Shown in pieces: positions 17,501 through 25,728 of a stretch of 64,000 bases of DNA. Location of the stretch: assembly GCA_023664705.1 (NCBI GenBank), contig JAMPFE010000003.1, positions 91,217-155,216 of the forward strand, in the 5' to 3' direction. Under the pieces are notes generated by a model that had not been told where the DNA came from, ran no database searches, and saw only the letters and a program-made list of their open reading frames with translations. Origin of the DNA: Lachnospiraceae bacterium. Its GTDB lineage: Bacteria; Bacillota; Clostridia; Oscillospirales; Ruminococcaceae. Every line of letters begins with the position of its first letter. Position 1 is the first letter of the stretch. The translations under genes were made by a program, and so were the position numbers.

Positions 17501-18444
17501 CGCTGGGCGTGCCTTCGCGTATGAACATCGGGCAGGTGCTTGAGGTGCACCTCGGGTACGTTGCCAAGGCGCTGGGCTGGAAGATAGCCACGCCCGTTTT
17601 CGACGGCGCGCACGAGCAGGATATCCGCGCGTTGTACGACGAGGCGAGAAGCAGGCGCAAGGAGCTGCTCGGAGAGGGCGGCGCGGGGCTTGACTTTACG
17701 AAGCTGGCCTGGACGAGCGACTGCAAGACGCAGCTGATAGACGGAAGAACGGGCGAGAAGTTCGATTCCCCCGTTACCGTCGGGTATATGTACTATCTTA
17801 AGCTGCACCACCTGGTTGACGATAAGATACACGCGCGCTCTACGGGACCGTACTCCCTCGTTACGCAGCAGCCGCTGGGCGGTAAGGCTCAGTTCGGCGG
17901 ACAGCGCTTCGGCGAGATGGAGGTTTGGGCGCTGGAGGCTTACGGCGCGGCTTATACGCTGCAGGAGATACTGACCGTAAAGTCCGACGACCTTATGGGA
18001 CGGCAGAAGACCTACGAGGCTATCGTGAAGGGCGCGGAGGTTCCGAAGCCGGGCGTTCCGGAGTCGTTTAAGGTAATGGTGAGCGAGCTGCAGGGATTGG
18101 GGCTCGATATCAGGATACTCGACGGCGAGGGCAACGAGATTGACCTCAAGGAGGACTTTGAGGACGACGACGTTTCGAGCTACGGCAAGCAGGGCTTCAG
18201 TGACATGCCGGACGACGCTCTGGGCAGTGCCGGATATCAGGTGTCCGACGCCGAGAACACGCTGGGCGTTGTAAGAGACGACCCGCTGTTTGACGAGGAC
18301 GAGGACGACGAGGATTACGACGACGAGGACGCGGATTTTGACGACGGGATCAATGACGATGAGCTCGCCGACCCCTCCGACGACGACGGTGACGACGATG
18401 ATGACGACGGCTTCGGCGGCGAGGACGGCGGATTTGACGATTGA
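14557..18444 (+). CDS. rpoB: DNA-directed RNA polymerase subunit beta
   Basis: 1295 residues; AAGGAGTG precedes the ATG. Catalytic core subunit of RNA polymerase. The rifampicin-binding cluster near residue 500 (SQFMDQNNPLAELTHKRRLS) carries the usual Asp, His and Ser residues, so no classic resistance change is seen. The C-terminal catalytic segments (GRHGNKGVVS, GGKAQFGGQRFGEMEVWALE) are intact. After about residue 1200 comes an unusually acidic tail, ending in long Asp/Glu runs, beyond the conserved end of bacterial beta. rplL, the usual upstream neighbour, is absent; a repeat-filled gap and an own promoter precede it. rpoC follows 45 bp later. Confidence 0.98.
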   Translation: MVNTKPVQSGKTTRQSFSKINEVIDMPNLIGIQKDSYEWFLSDGIKEVFKDVSPIVDSNGRFELSFVDYKLDENTKYSIEECKERDATYAAPLKVTASLLNKETGEIIDSEEIYMGDMPLMTESGTFVINGSERVVVSQLVRSPGVYYGFERDNKTGKKLFKATVIPNRGAWLELEMDSSDVFYVRIDKNRKFPCTTFLRAIGLSSDEDLKNKFGEDPRITVTIENGKDNTKNEEEALLEVYRKLRPGEPATVDSARTTLDNLFFDAKRYDLSRFGRYKYNKKLGIAQRLIGRKAAENVTAPLSGEVLAEEGSIITAEAAMEIQNAGVLDVCVYKPEGEGVMKIVGNGMVDIHMYTGDLDVEALGINEQVKFGVLAEILEEAGDDKEMLKELIAKRSDELIPKHITLEDIYAAVGYFINLNEGVGDIDDIDHLGNRRIRCVGELLQNQFRIGFTRMERTIRERMGLQASDSERVTPSTLINARQVIAAMKEFFGSSPLSQFMDQNNPLAELTHKRRLSSLGPGGLSRDRAGFEVRDVHYSHYGRMCPIETPEGPNIGLISYLATFARINVYGFIEAPYRRVDKQTGRVLDEVVYMTADVEDNYVVAQANEPLDENSCFARPRVNARCRDAILEIEREKVDFMDVSPKMVVSVATAMIPFLENDDANRALMGANMQRQAVPLMVTDNPIVGTGMEYKAAVDSGVVVCAKADGVVSDVSADRIVIRSDEGREFMHRLIKFKRSNQGNCVNQRPIVSKGERVAKGDVIADGPATKFGEIALGKNALIGFMTWEGYNYEDAVLINEKLVYNDVYTSIHIEEYELECRETKLGPEEITRDIPNLNEDSLKDIDDRGIIRIGAEVHSGDILVGKVSPKGETDLNPEEKLLRAIFGEKAREVRDNSLRVAHGESGIVVDVKVFTRENCDDLSPGVNEKVRVYIAQKRKISVGDKMAGRHGNKGVVSRILKQEDMPFLPDGTPLDIVLNPLGVPSRMNIGQVLEVHLGYVAKALGWKIATPVFDGAHEQDIRALYDEARSRRKELLGEGGAGLDFTKLAWTSDCKTQLIDGRTGEKFDSPVTVGYMYYLKLHHLVDDKIHARSTGPYSLVTQQPLGGKAQFGGQRFGEMEVWALEAYGAAYTLQEILTVKSDDLMGRQKTYEAIVKGAEVPKPGVPESFKVMVSELQGLGLDIRILDGEGNEIDLKEDFEDDDVSSYGKQGFSDMPDDALGSAGYQVSDAENTLGVVRDDPLFDEDEDDEDYDDEDADFDDGINDDELADPSDDDGDDDDDDGFGGEDGGFDD

Positions 18445-18489
18445 GAAACGCGCGGGATATTCCCGATGATATGAAAACGAGGTAATATA

Positions 18490-21400
18490 ATGAGTTTTAG
18501 TGTTTTCGAGTCTATGAAAATAGGACTGGCTTCTCCCGACCAGATACGAGCGTGGTCGCACGGGGAGGTCCAGCGTGCCGAAACCATAAATTACCGCAGC
18601 CAGAAGCCCGAAAAGCTCGGTCTTTTCTGCGAGAAGATATTCGGGCCGCAGAAGGACTGGGAATGCAACTGCGGAAAGTACAAGAGGGTGCGCTATAAGG
18701 GGAGGATCTGCGATAAGTGCGGGGTTGAAGTCACGCGCAGCAAGGTCCGCCGCGAGCGTATGGGGCATATAGAGCTTGCCGCGCCCGTTTCGCATATATG
18801 GTACTACAAGGGTACTCCGAGCCGTATCGGGCAGGTGCTTGACCTGACGCCGAAGAAGCTGGAGGAGGTACTTTATTTCACTAAATATATCGTTATCGAC
18901 CCGGGCGATAAAACGGGGCTGGCGAAGAAGCAGCTGCTTACCGAGGAGGAATACAGCCAGTATGTCTCGAAGTATTCGGGCATCGATACTTTCCGCGCGG
19001 GAATGGGCGCGGAGGCTATCAAGGAGCTGCTTGCGGAGATAGACCTCGACGCTCTCGAGCAGGAGCTGAAGGCGGAGCTGGAGACGACCTCGGCGGGGCA
19101 GAAGCAGGTGAAGCTGCTGCGCAGGCTGGACGTTATAGAGGCGTTTAAGAACAGCGGAAACCGCCCCGAATGGATGATCCTGGACGTTATACCCGTTATA
19201 CCGCCCGATATTCGCCCTATGGTGCAGCTGGACGGCGGGCGCTACGCGACCTCCGACCTGAACGAGCTGTACCGCAAGGTCGTTATGAGAAACAACCGTC
19301 TTAAGGACCTGCTTTCCAAGAAGGCTCCCGACCTTATCGTGCGCAACGAGAAGCGCATGCTGCAAGAGGCGGTGGACGCGCTGATAGACAACGGCAGGCA
19401 CGGAAGAGCCTATACGGGCTCGAACAACCGCCCGCTGAAGTCGCTGTCCGATATGCTGAAGGGCAAGCAGGGGCGCTTCCGCCAGAATTTGCTCGGTAAG
19501 CGCGTGGACTATTCGGGGCGTTCGGTTATCGTGGTGGGTCCCGAGCTGAAAATGGATCAGTGCGGTCTGCCGAAGGAAATGGCGCTGGAGCTGTTTAAGC
19601 CGTTTGTGCTGGACAATCTGGTGAAGAACGGCGTTTCGCCGAACATCAAGCAGGCGAAGAAGCTTGTGGAGCGCGCGGACGACAAGGTATGGGACTCGCT
19701 GGAGACCGTTATCAAGGATCACCCGGTGCTGCTCAACCGTGCGCCTACGCTGCACCGTCTGGGTATTCAGGCGTTTTCCCCGATACTTGTCGAGGGGCGC
19801 GCCATAAAGCTGCACCCGCTGTGCTGTACGGCGTTTAACGCGGACTTCGACGGCGACCAGATGGCGGTTCATCTTCCGCTTTCGGTGGAGGCTCAGGAGG
19901 AGGCACGCACGCTTATGCTGGCGGCAAAGAACCTGCTTAAGCCCTCGGACGGAAAGCCCGTTACCGTTCCTACGCAGGATATGGTGCTCGGGTCGTACTA
20001 TCTGACGATAGACAAGGCGGGCGAAAAGGGCGAGGGAAAGGTGTTCCGCGACGCGAACGAGGCTATTATGGCTTATCAGGACGGCATCATTACGATACAC
20101 GCGGCTATAAAGGTGCGCATCACGAAGGATCTGGGCGATACCGTCATTACGAGGATAGTGCCGACGACGGCGGGGCGCATTATTTTCAACGAGCATATAC
20201 CGCAGGATCTGGGCTATGTCGACAGGACGGATCCCGATCATCAGCTGGACTACGAGATAGGCTTCAAGGTGAGAAAGAAGGAGCTCGGACAGATAATCGA
20301 CCGTTGCCTGAAGATACACGGCACGGCTACTACCGCGCAGGTGTTGGATAACATCAAGGCGATGGGCTACAAGTACTCGACGCGCTCGGGGATAACCGTT
20401 GCGGTGTGCGACGCGGAGATACCGCCGCAGAAGGCGGAGTTTATCAAGGAGGCGGACGAGGCTATCGCCGTGATAAACAAGAAGTTCGCGAGGGGATTTA
20501 TTTCCGACAACGAGCGCAAGGAGAGCTTTAAGGCTGTCTGGGAGCTGGCTACGAAAAAGGTCTCGGCGGCGCTTACGGCGAACCTTGACCATTACAACAA
20601 CATTTATATGATGGCGGACTCGGGAGCCCGCGGCTCGGACGCGCAGATAAGACAGCTCGCGGGAATGCGCGGACTTATCGCGAATACTTCGGGCGCGACT
20701 ATCGAGATGCCTATCAAGGCCAACTACCGCGAGGGTCTGAATGTCCTCGAGTACTTCATCTCCTCGCGCGGCGCGCGAAAGGGTCTTGCCGATACGGCGC
20801 TGCGTACAGCCGACTCGGGTTATCTTACGAGACGCCTTGTCGACGTTTCGCAGGAGGTCATTATCCGCGACGACGACTGCGGCACCGAAAACGGCATCGA
20901 GGTATACGAGATACGCGAGGGTGACGAGCTTGTCGAAAAGCTTGCCGAGAGACTTGTCGGGCGTTTTCTGGCGGAGGATTTCACAGCCCCCGACGGGTCG
21001 TTCACGATATCCAAGGATAAGCTGCTTACGGACAGCGACGTGGCGAAGATAGTGAAAACGGGCGCGGAGCGCGTTAAGGTGCGCTCGGTGCTTACGTGCG
21101 AGCTGAGAAACGGCGTTTGCGCGAGGTGCTACGGCGCTTCCCTTGCGAACGGGCAGCTGATAACCAAGGGCGAGGCCGTGGGCGTTATCGCGGCGCAGTC
21201 CATCGGCGAGCCGGGCACGCAGCTTACGATGCGTAACTTCCATACGGGCGGCGTTGTCGGCGCGGAGGATATTACGCAGGGTCTGCCGCGCGTTGAGGAG
21301 CTGTTTGAGAGCCGCCACCCGAAGAACGCCGCTATTATCACGAGAATTGCGGGGACGGTGAGGTTCGAGGAGATAAAGAAAATGCGCCACGCGGTCATTA

Positions 21401-22104
21401 CTGCCGACGACGGGACCGAGGAGGCGTATGCCGTGCCGTTCGGATACCGTTTGAAGGTTCAGGACGGCGACCGCGTTGAGAAGGGAGACCCGCTGACCGA
21501 GGGCTCGATAAATCCGCCGGACGTTCTGGAGGTAAAGGGCGAGAAGGCGGTTCAGGACTACCTTATCAGCGAGGTGCAGAAGCCGTACCGCCAGCAGGGC
21601 GTTGACATCAACGACAAGCATATCGAGGTAATCGTGCGGCAGATGATGCGCAAGATAAAGGTCGTAGACCCGGGAAGCAGCTCGCTGCTTGCGGGCGCGG
21701 TCATCGGAAAGAACGAGTTTGTGGAGATATGCGACGGGCTGAAGGCGCGCGAGGCGCTCGGCGAGAGCGTTGTGATGCCGACGAGCGAGCCCGTGCTGCT
21801 GGGTATTACGAAGGCTTCTCTGGCGACGGACAGCTTTATGTCCGCGGCGTCGTTCCAGGAGACGACGAGGGTGCTTACCGAGGCGGCTATTCGCGGCAAG
21901 ACCGACCCGCTTACGGGACTTAAGGAGAACATCATCATTGGCAAGCTCATTCCCGCGGGAACGGGTCTAAGAGCGCAGGAGGAGGCTGCCGCGGAGGCGG
22001 AATTCAAGACGGAGCAGGAGTCCTCCGAGGGGGCGGCGGGCGTTGAGCCCGAGGCTGTCCCGAGCGCGGAGACAAGCGGCAATGCGGGCGAGGCGAACGC
22101 CTGA
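18490..22104 (+). CDS. rpoC: DNA-directed RNA polymerase subunit beta'
   Basis: 1204 residues. The N-terminal zinc site is CNCGKYKRVRYKGRICDKCG (about 58-77). The catalytic magnesium motif NADFDGDQMAVH is at about 450-461. The trigger loop and second zinc site (CELRNGVCARCYG region near 870) are present. The length fits the Firmicute form without the large enterobacterial insertion. The last 40 residues are Ala/Glu-rich. Co-transcribed with rpoB; a terminator follows in the 190-bp gap before rpsL. Confidence 0.98.
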   Translation: MSFSVFESMKIGLASPDQIRAWSHGEVQRAETINYRSQKPEKLGLFCEKIFGPQKDWECNCGKYKRVRYKGRICDKCGVEVTRSKVRRERMGHIELAAPVSHIWYYKGTPSRIGQVLDLTPKKLEEVLYFTKYIVIDPGDKTGLAKKQLLTEEEYSQYVSKYSGIDTFRAGMGAEAIKELLAEIDLDALEQELKAELETTSAGQKQVKLLRRLDVIEAFKNSGNRPEWMILDVIPVIPPDIRPMVQLDGGRYATSDLNELYRKVVMRNNRLKDLLSKKAPDLIVRNEKRMLQEAVDALIDNGRHGRAYTGSNNRPLKSLSDMLKGKQGRFRQNLLGKRVDYSGRSVIVVGPELKMDQCGLPKEMALELFKPFVLDNLVKNGVSPNIKQAKKLVERADDKVWDSLETVIKDHPVLLNRAPTLHRLGIQAFSPILVEGRAIKLHPLCCTAFNADFDGDQMAVHLPLSVEAQEEARTLMLAAKNLLKPSDGKPVTVPTQDMVLGSYYLTIDKAGEKGEGKVFRDANEAIMAYQDGIITIHAAIKVRITKDLGDTVITRIVPTTAGRIIFNEHIPQDLGYVDRTDPDHQLDYEIGFKVRKKELGQIIDRCLKIHGTATTAQVLDNIKAMGYKYSTRSGITVAVCDAEIPPQKAEFIKEADEAIAVINKKFARGFISDNERKESFKAVWELATKKVSAALTANLDHYNNIYMMADSGARGSDAQIRQLAGMRGLIANTSGATIEMPIKANYREGLNVLEYFISSRGARKGLADTALRTADSGYLTRRLVDVSQEVIIRDDDCGTENGIEVYEIREGDELVEKLAERLVGRFLAEDFTAPDGSFTISKDKLLTDSDVAKIVKTGAERVKVRSVLTCELRNGVCARCYGASLANGQLITKGEAVGVIAAQSIGEPGTQLTMRNFHTGGVVGAEDITQGLPRVEELFESRHPKNAAIITRIAGTVRFEEIKKMRHAVITADDGTEEAYAVPFGYRLKVQDGDRVEKGDPLTEGSINPPDVLEVKGEKAVQDYLISEVQKPYRQQGVDINDKHIEVIVRQMMRKIKVVDPGSSSLLAGAVIGKNEFVEICDGLKAREALGESVVMPTSEPVLLGITKASLATDSFMSAASFQETTRVLTEAAIRGKTDPLTGLKENIIIGKLIPAGTGLRAQEEAAAEAEFKTEQESSEGAAGVEPEAVPSAETSGNAGEANA

Positions 22105-22150
22105 CGGGGTTCGTTAAAATGCACAAAAAGCTTGTTTTGTAAAAAAAATT

Positions 22151-22205
22151 TAGCGGCGGTTGTCACAAAGTTTTGAAAAAAGCCTTGACAACCGCCGCTT
22201 TTTAC
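22151..22205 (+). terminator. Terminator after rpoC
   Basis: 14-bp stem: AGCGGCGGTTGTCA (22151-22164) pairs with TGACAACCGCCGCT (22185-22198), followed by TTTTT. The right arm also contains the -35 box of the next promoter. Confidence 0.88.
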
Positions 22206-22213
22206 TGTATAAT
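22184..22213 (+). promoter_or_regulatory. Promoter for rpsL-rpsG-fusA, nested in the rpoC terminator
   Basis: TTGACA (22184-22189), 18 bp, TATAAT (22208-22213). The -35 box forms part of the terminator's right arm and the T run lies in the spacer. Confidence 0.82.
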
Positions 22214-22295
22214 TTATGAATGTGTGTTAGTATATTTTTCTATAAGAGGAAATAATAATACACGGGTAATTTTATCAAGAAAGAGGTGAAAAATA

Positions 22296-22721
22296 GTGCC
22301 TACGTTTAATCAGCTTGTCCGCAAGGGACGCAAGGTCTCCACGAAGAAATCCAAGGCGCCGGCTCTCCAGAAGGGTATGAACACCCTCCACAAGGAGCAG
22401 ATCGACCAGCACTCGCCGCAGAAGCGCGGAGTTTGCACCGCCGTGAGAACGCAGACTCCCAAGAAGCCCAACTCCGCGATGAGAAAGGTTGCAAGAGTTA
22501 AGATCTCCAACGGCTACGAGGTGACGGCGTATATCCCCGGCATCGGACACAAACTGCAGGAGCACTCCGTCGTTCTTATCAGAGGCGGACGTGTTAAGGA
22601 CCTCCCCGGTGTGCGTTACCACATCGTAAGAGGTACTCTCGACGCGCAGGGCGTTGACAAGAGAATGCAGGGACGCTCCAAGTACGGTGCGAAGCGTCCG
22701 AAGGCGGGAAAGAAGGCTTAA
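22296..22721 (+). CDS. rpsL: Ribosomal protein S12
   Basis: 141 residues from a GTG with AAGAGGTG upstream. Binds 16S rRNA at the decoding centre. An insertion of about 17 residues between ALQKG and SPQKRGVC (about 24-42), compared with E. coli S12, is common in Clostridia. TPKKPNS and GGRVKDLPGVRYH keep the lysines where streptomycin-resistance changes normally occur. First gene of the str-type operon, with its own promoter 80 bp upstream. Confidence 0.97.
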   Translation: MPTFNQLVRKGRKVSTKKSKAPALQKGMNTLHKEQIDQHSPQKRGVCTAVRTQTPKKPNSAMRKVARVKISNGYEVTAYIPGIGHKLQEHSVVLIRGGRVKDLPGVRYHIVRGTLDAQGVDKRMQGRSKYGAKRPKAGKKA

Positions 22722-22845
22722 GGTTTCCCGGAGGCTGACATAGGCATTATTTTGAGATAAAATCATTGCCGATTGTTTGCATTTGCGGAAGATGAAGTGC
22801 TTTCGAGTACCTGTGAATTCATCATTTTGAAGGAGGGAAGTTAAA

Positions 22846-23316
22846 GTGCCAAGAAGAGGTAATGTCCCCAAGCGTGAGGTCCTGCCCGATCCGCTTTACG
22901 GTTCGGAGCTGGTGACGAGACTTATCAACAACATCATGCTTGACGGGAAGAAGGGCGTAGCCCAGAAGATCGTTTACGGCGCGTTTGAGATCGTTGCCGA
23001 GAAGACAGGCAAGGAGCCGCTGGAGGCTTTCGAGGAGGCAATGGAGAACATTATGCCGCAGCTCGAGGTCAAGGCGAGACGCGTCGGCGGCGCGACCTAC
23101 CAGGTTCCTATGGAGGTTCGCCCCGAAAGACGCCGCACTCTCGGCTTGCGTTGGATAACCAAGTACAGCCGCGACCGCAGCGAGAAAACTATGAAGGAAA
23201 GACTTGCAAACGAGATCTGCGACGCGCTGAACAATCAGGGCGGCGCTTGCAAGAAGCGTGACGATACACACAAGATGGCAGAAGCCAACAAGGCGTTTGC
23301 TCATTTCAAGTGGTAA
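22846..23316 (+). CDS. rpsG: Ribosomal protein S7
   Basis: 156 residues from a GTG with AAGGAGGG 7 bp upstream. Primary 16S rRNA-binding protein that nucleates assembly of the small-subunit head. The family start PRRGNVPKREVLPDPLYGS and the RRVGGATYQVPMEV core are intact. The 124-bp gap after rpsL shows no clear signal. A palindromic element fills the gap to fusA. Confidence 0.97.
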   Translation: MPRRGNVPKREVLPDPLYGSELVTRLINNIMLDGKKGVAQKIVYGAFEIVAEKTGKEPLEAFEEAMENIMPQLEVKARRVGGATYQVPMEVRPERRRTLGLRWITKYSRDRSEKTMKERLANEICDALNNQGGACKKRDDTHKMAEANKAFAHFKW

Positions 23317-23417
23317 GTTAGTAACTAGAGAATAGTAATTAGTAGTTAGTTTCAGGTGATGCAGCAGCGTCTTATTCCTTGTAACTAACAACTAATAGCT
23401 ATTAAACTAGCAACTAT
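23316..23417 (+). mobile_element. Palindromic MITE-like element between rpsG and fusA
   Basis: About 100 bp. The left end contains AGAGAATAGTAATTAGTAG and the right end AACTAACAACTAATAGC; the two ends are imperfect inverted repeats around a unique centre. A half copy in inverted orientation lies at 40706-40757. No coding capacity. It nearly fills the rpsG-fusA gap, leaving only the fusA ribosome binding site. Confidence 0.6.
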
Positions 23418-23430
23418 TACGGAGGATTTT

Positions 23431-25518
23431 ATGAAAAGAGACGTTTCTCTTGAAATGACACGTAATATTGGTATAATGGCTCATATCGACGCGGGTAAGA
23501 CCACCACCACGGAGCGTATTCTGTTCTATACGGGCGTCAACTATAAAATAGGCGAGACCCACGACGGCGCTTCCACGATGGACTGGATGGATCAGGAGAA
23601 GGAGAGAGGCATCACTATCACCTCCGCCGCGACCACCGCGTTCTGGAAAGAGCATCGTATCAATATTATCGACACTCCGGGACACGTTGACTTCACAGTT
23701 GAGGTTCAGCGTTCTCTGAGAGTGCTTGACGGCTCTGTTACCGTATTTTGCGCGAAGGGCGGCGTAGAGCCGCAGTCCGAGACGGTTTGGCGTCAGGCAG
23801 ACAACTATCACGTGCCCAGAATGGCTTATGTAAATAAGATGGACATTATGGGCGCGAACTTTTACAACGTAGTGGACATGATGCACGACAGACTGAAGTG
23901 CAACGCCGTTCCCATTCAGCTCCCTATCGGGGCTGAGCAGGACTTTAAGGGCATTATCGACCTTATTGAGATGAACGCGGACGTTTACTACGACGACCTC
24001 GGCAAGGATATGCGCGTCGAGGAGATCCCCGCGGACATGAAGGAGAAGGCGGAGGAATATCGGGCGAACCTGCTTGAAAAGGTGGCGGAGCTCGACGACG
24101 ACCTTATGGAGCGCTACCTTGAGAACGAGGGCGCGGACTTCACCGTTGAGGAGATCAAAAAGGCTATCCGCAAGGGCACGATCGACAACAAGTTCGTTCC
24201 CGTGACCTGCGGCACGTCTTACAGAAACAAGGGCGTTCAGAAGCTGCTCGACGCTATCGTCGACTTTATGCCGTCGCCCGTTGATATTCCGTCTATCAAG
24301 GGCGTAAACCCCAACACCGAGGAGGAAGAGGAGCGCCACGCGGGCGACAAGGAGCCGTTCTCGGCGCTTGCGTTCAAGATAGCGACGGATCCGTTCGTCG
24401 GAAAGCTCTGCTTCTTCAGAGTTTACTCGGGCTATGTTGAGGCGGGTACGACCGTTCTCAACTCCACAAAGGACAAGAACGAGCGCATGGGTCGTATTTT
24501 GCAGATGCACTCCAACCACAGACAGGACATCGAGGCTTGCCCGTGCGGAGACATTGCGGCTGTCGTCGGTACGAAGTACACGACGACGGGCGATACGTTC
24601 TGCGACCCCCAGCACCCCATTATTCTCGAGTCTATGGACTTCCCCGAGCCCGTTATCGATCTGGCTATCGAGCCCAAGACCAAGGCGGGTCAGGAGAAGA
24701 TGGCTATCGGTCTCGCGAAGCTTGCCGAGGAGGATCCGACCTTCAAGACCTGGACGAACCAGGAGACGGGTCAGACCATTATCGCGGGCATGGGCGAGCT
24801 GCACCTTGAGATAATCGTCGACAGACTGCTGCGCGAATTCAAGGTGGAGGCGAACGTCGGCGCTCCGCAGGTCGCTTATAAGGAGACCATTACGGGCAAC
24901 GCGGACGTTGATATGAAATACAAGCGCCAGTCGGGCGGCTCGGGTCAGTACGGTCACGTTAAGATCCGCGTAGAGCCGAACGAGAGCGGCAAGGGCTACG
25001 AGTTTTCAAACGACGTAGTCGGCGGCGCTATCCCGAAGGAGTTTATCCCCGCCGTAGACGCGGGTATCCAGGGCGCGCTGAACGCGGGCGTTCTCGCGGG
25101 CTATCCCGTTGTGGACCTTAAGGTCTCGCTGTACGACGGCTCCTACCACGAGGTGGACTCGTCCGAAATGGCGTTTAAGATCGCGGGCTCCATGGCTATC
25201 AAGGAGGCCCTCAGAAAGGCGAGCTCGATAATCCTCGAGCCGATAATGAAGGTCGTTGTCGTTTGTCCGACCGATTATACGGGCACGGTCATCGGCGACC
25301 TTACGTCGCGCCGCGGACAGATACAGGGGCAGGAATCCCGCAACGGCACGGAGCAGGTGACTGCACTCGTTCCGCTGTCCGAGATGTTCGGCTACTCCAA
25401 CGACCTCCGCTCCAAGACGCAGGGACGCGGTCAGTACGTTATGGAGCCGCACAGCTATATCGAGGTTCCGAAGAATATTGCCGAGGGCATTATGTCCAAG
25501 CGCAAACAGAATGACTGA
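23431..25518 (+). CDS. fusA: Elongation factor G
   Basis: 695 residues with CGGAGGA before the ATG. Ribosomal translocase GTPase. G1 is MAHIDAGKTTTTERIL (about 15-30), G3 is DTPGHVDF, G4 is NKMD. Domains II-V follow at normal length. It sits in canonical rpsL-rpsG-fusA-tuf order. The last 18 bases of the gene are repeated 49 bp downstream. Confidence 0.98.
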   Translation: MKRDVSLEMTRNIGIMAHIDAGKTTTTERILFYTGVNYKIGETHDGASTMDWMDQEKERGITITSAATTAFWKEHRINIIDTPGHVDFTVEVQRSLRVLDGSVTVFCAKGGVEPQSETVWRQADNYHVPRMAYVNKMDIMGANFYNVVDMMHDRLKCNAVPIQLPIGAEQDFKGIIDLIEMNADVYYDDLGKDMRVEEIPADMKEKAEEYRANLLEKVAELDDDLMERYLENEGADFTVEEIKKAIRKGTIDNKFVPVTCGTSYRNKGVQKLLDAIVDFMPSPVDIPSIKGVNPNTEEEEERHAGDKEPFSALAFKIATDPFVGKLCFFRVYSGYVEAGTTVLNSTKDKNERMGRILQMHSNHRQDIEACPCGDIAAVVGTKYTTTGDTFCDPQHPIILESMDFPEPVIDLAIEPKTKAGQEKMAIGLAKLAEEDPTFKTWTNQETGQTIIAGMGELHLEIIVDRLLREFKVEANVGAPQVAYKETITGNADVDMKYKRQSGGSGQYGHVKIRVEPNESGKGYEFSNDVVGGAIPKEFIPAVDAGIQGALNAGVLAGYPVVDLKVSLYDGSYHEVDSSEMAFKIAGSMAIKEALRKASSIILEPIMKVVVVCPTDYTGTVIGDLTSRRGQIQGQESRNGTEQVTALVPLSEMFGYSNDLRSKTQGRGQYVMEPHSYIEVPKNIAEGIMSKRKQND

Positions 25519-25567
25519 TTTTCTCGGTCAAGTTGACTTGATTGCGCTTCGCAAACAGAATGACTGA
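25501..25567 (+). repeat. 18-bp direct repeat of the fusA 3' end
   Basis: CGCAAACAGAATGACTGA occurs at 25501-25518 (including the fusA stop) and again at 25550-25567, both perfect, 31 bp apart edge to edge. The second copy is followed two bases later by a MITE-type end. Confidence 0.9.
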
Positions 25568-25569
25568 CG

Positions 25570-25597
25570 ACAGTTGACAGTGAATAGTTGACAGTTG
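25570..25597 (+). mobile_element. Solo end of the AGTTGACAGT-type MITE
   Basis: ACAGTTGACAGTGAATAGTT and following bases match the outer end of the elements at 324 and 31773, without the centre or the opposite end. Probably a remnant. Confidence 0.6.
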
Positions 25598-25637
25598 AAA
25601 GTTGTTGATATAATTTGCGGAATATTGAGAAAACCAC

Positions 25638-25666
25638 TTGATTTTTTCCGCATATTATGGTAGAAT
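25638..25666 (+). promoter_or_regulatory. Promoter for tuf
   Basis: TTGATT (25638-25643), 17 bp, TAGAAT (25661-25666), 63 bp before the tuf ATG. Lets tuf be transcribed separately from fusA. Confidence 0.68.
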
Positions 25667-25728
25667 ATTACTGTAAACACTTATTTCGGGCAAAACGCCC
25701 AAATTGCCTATTAAAGGAGGAAACACCA

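Noticed and set aside
16990..21621. 1543-codon minus-strand open frame across rpoB and rpoC
   Set aside because: Spans two certain genes in antisense and is a codon-bias shadow.
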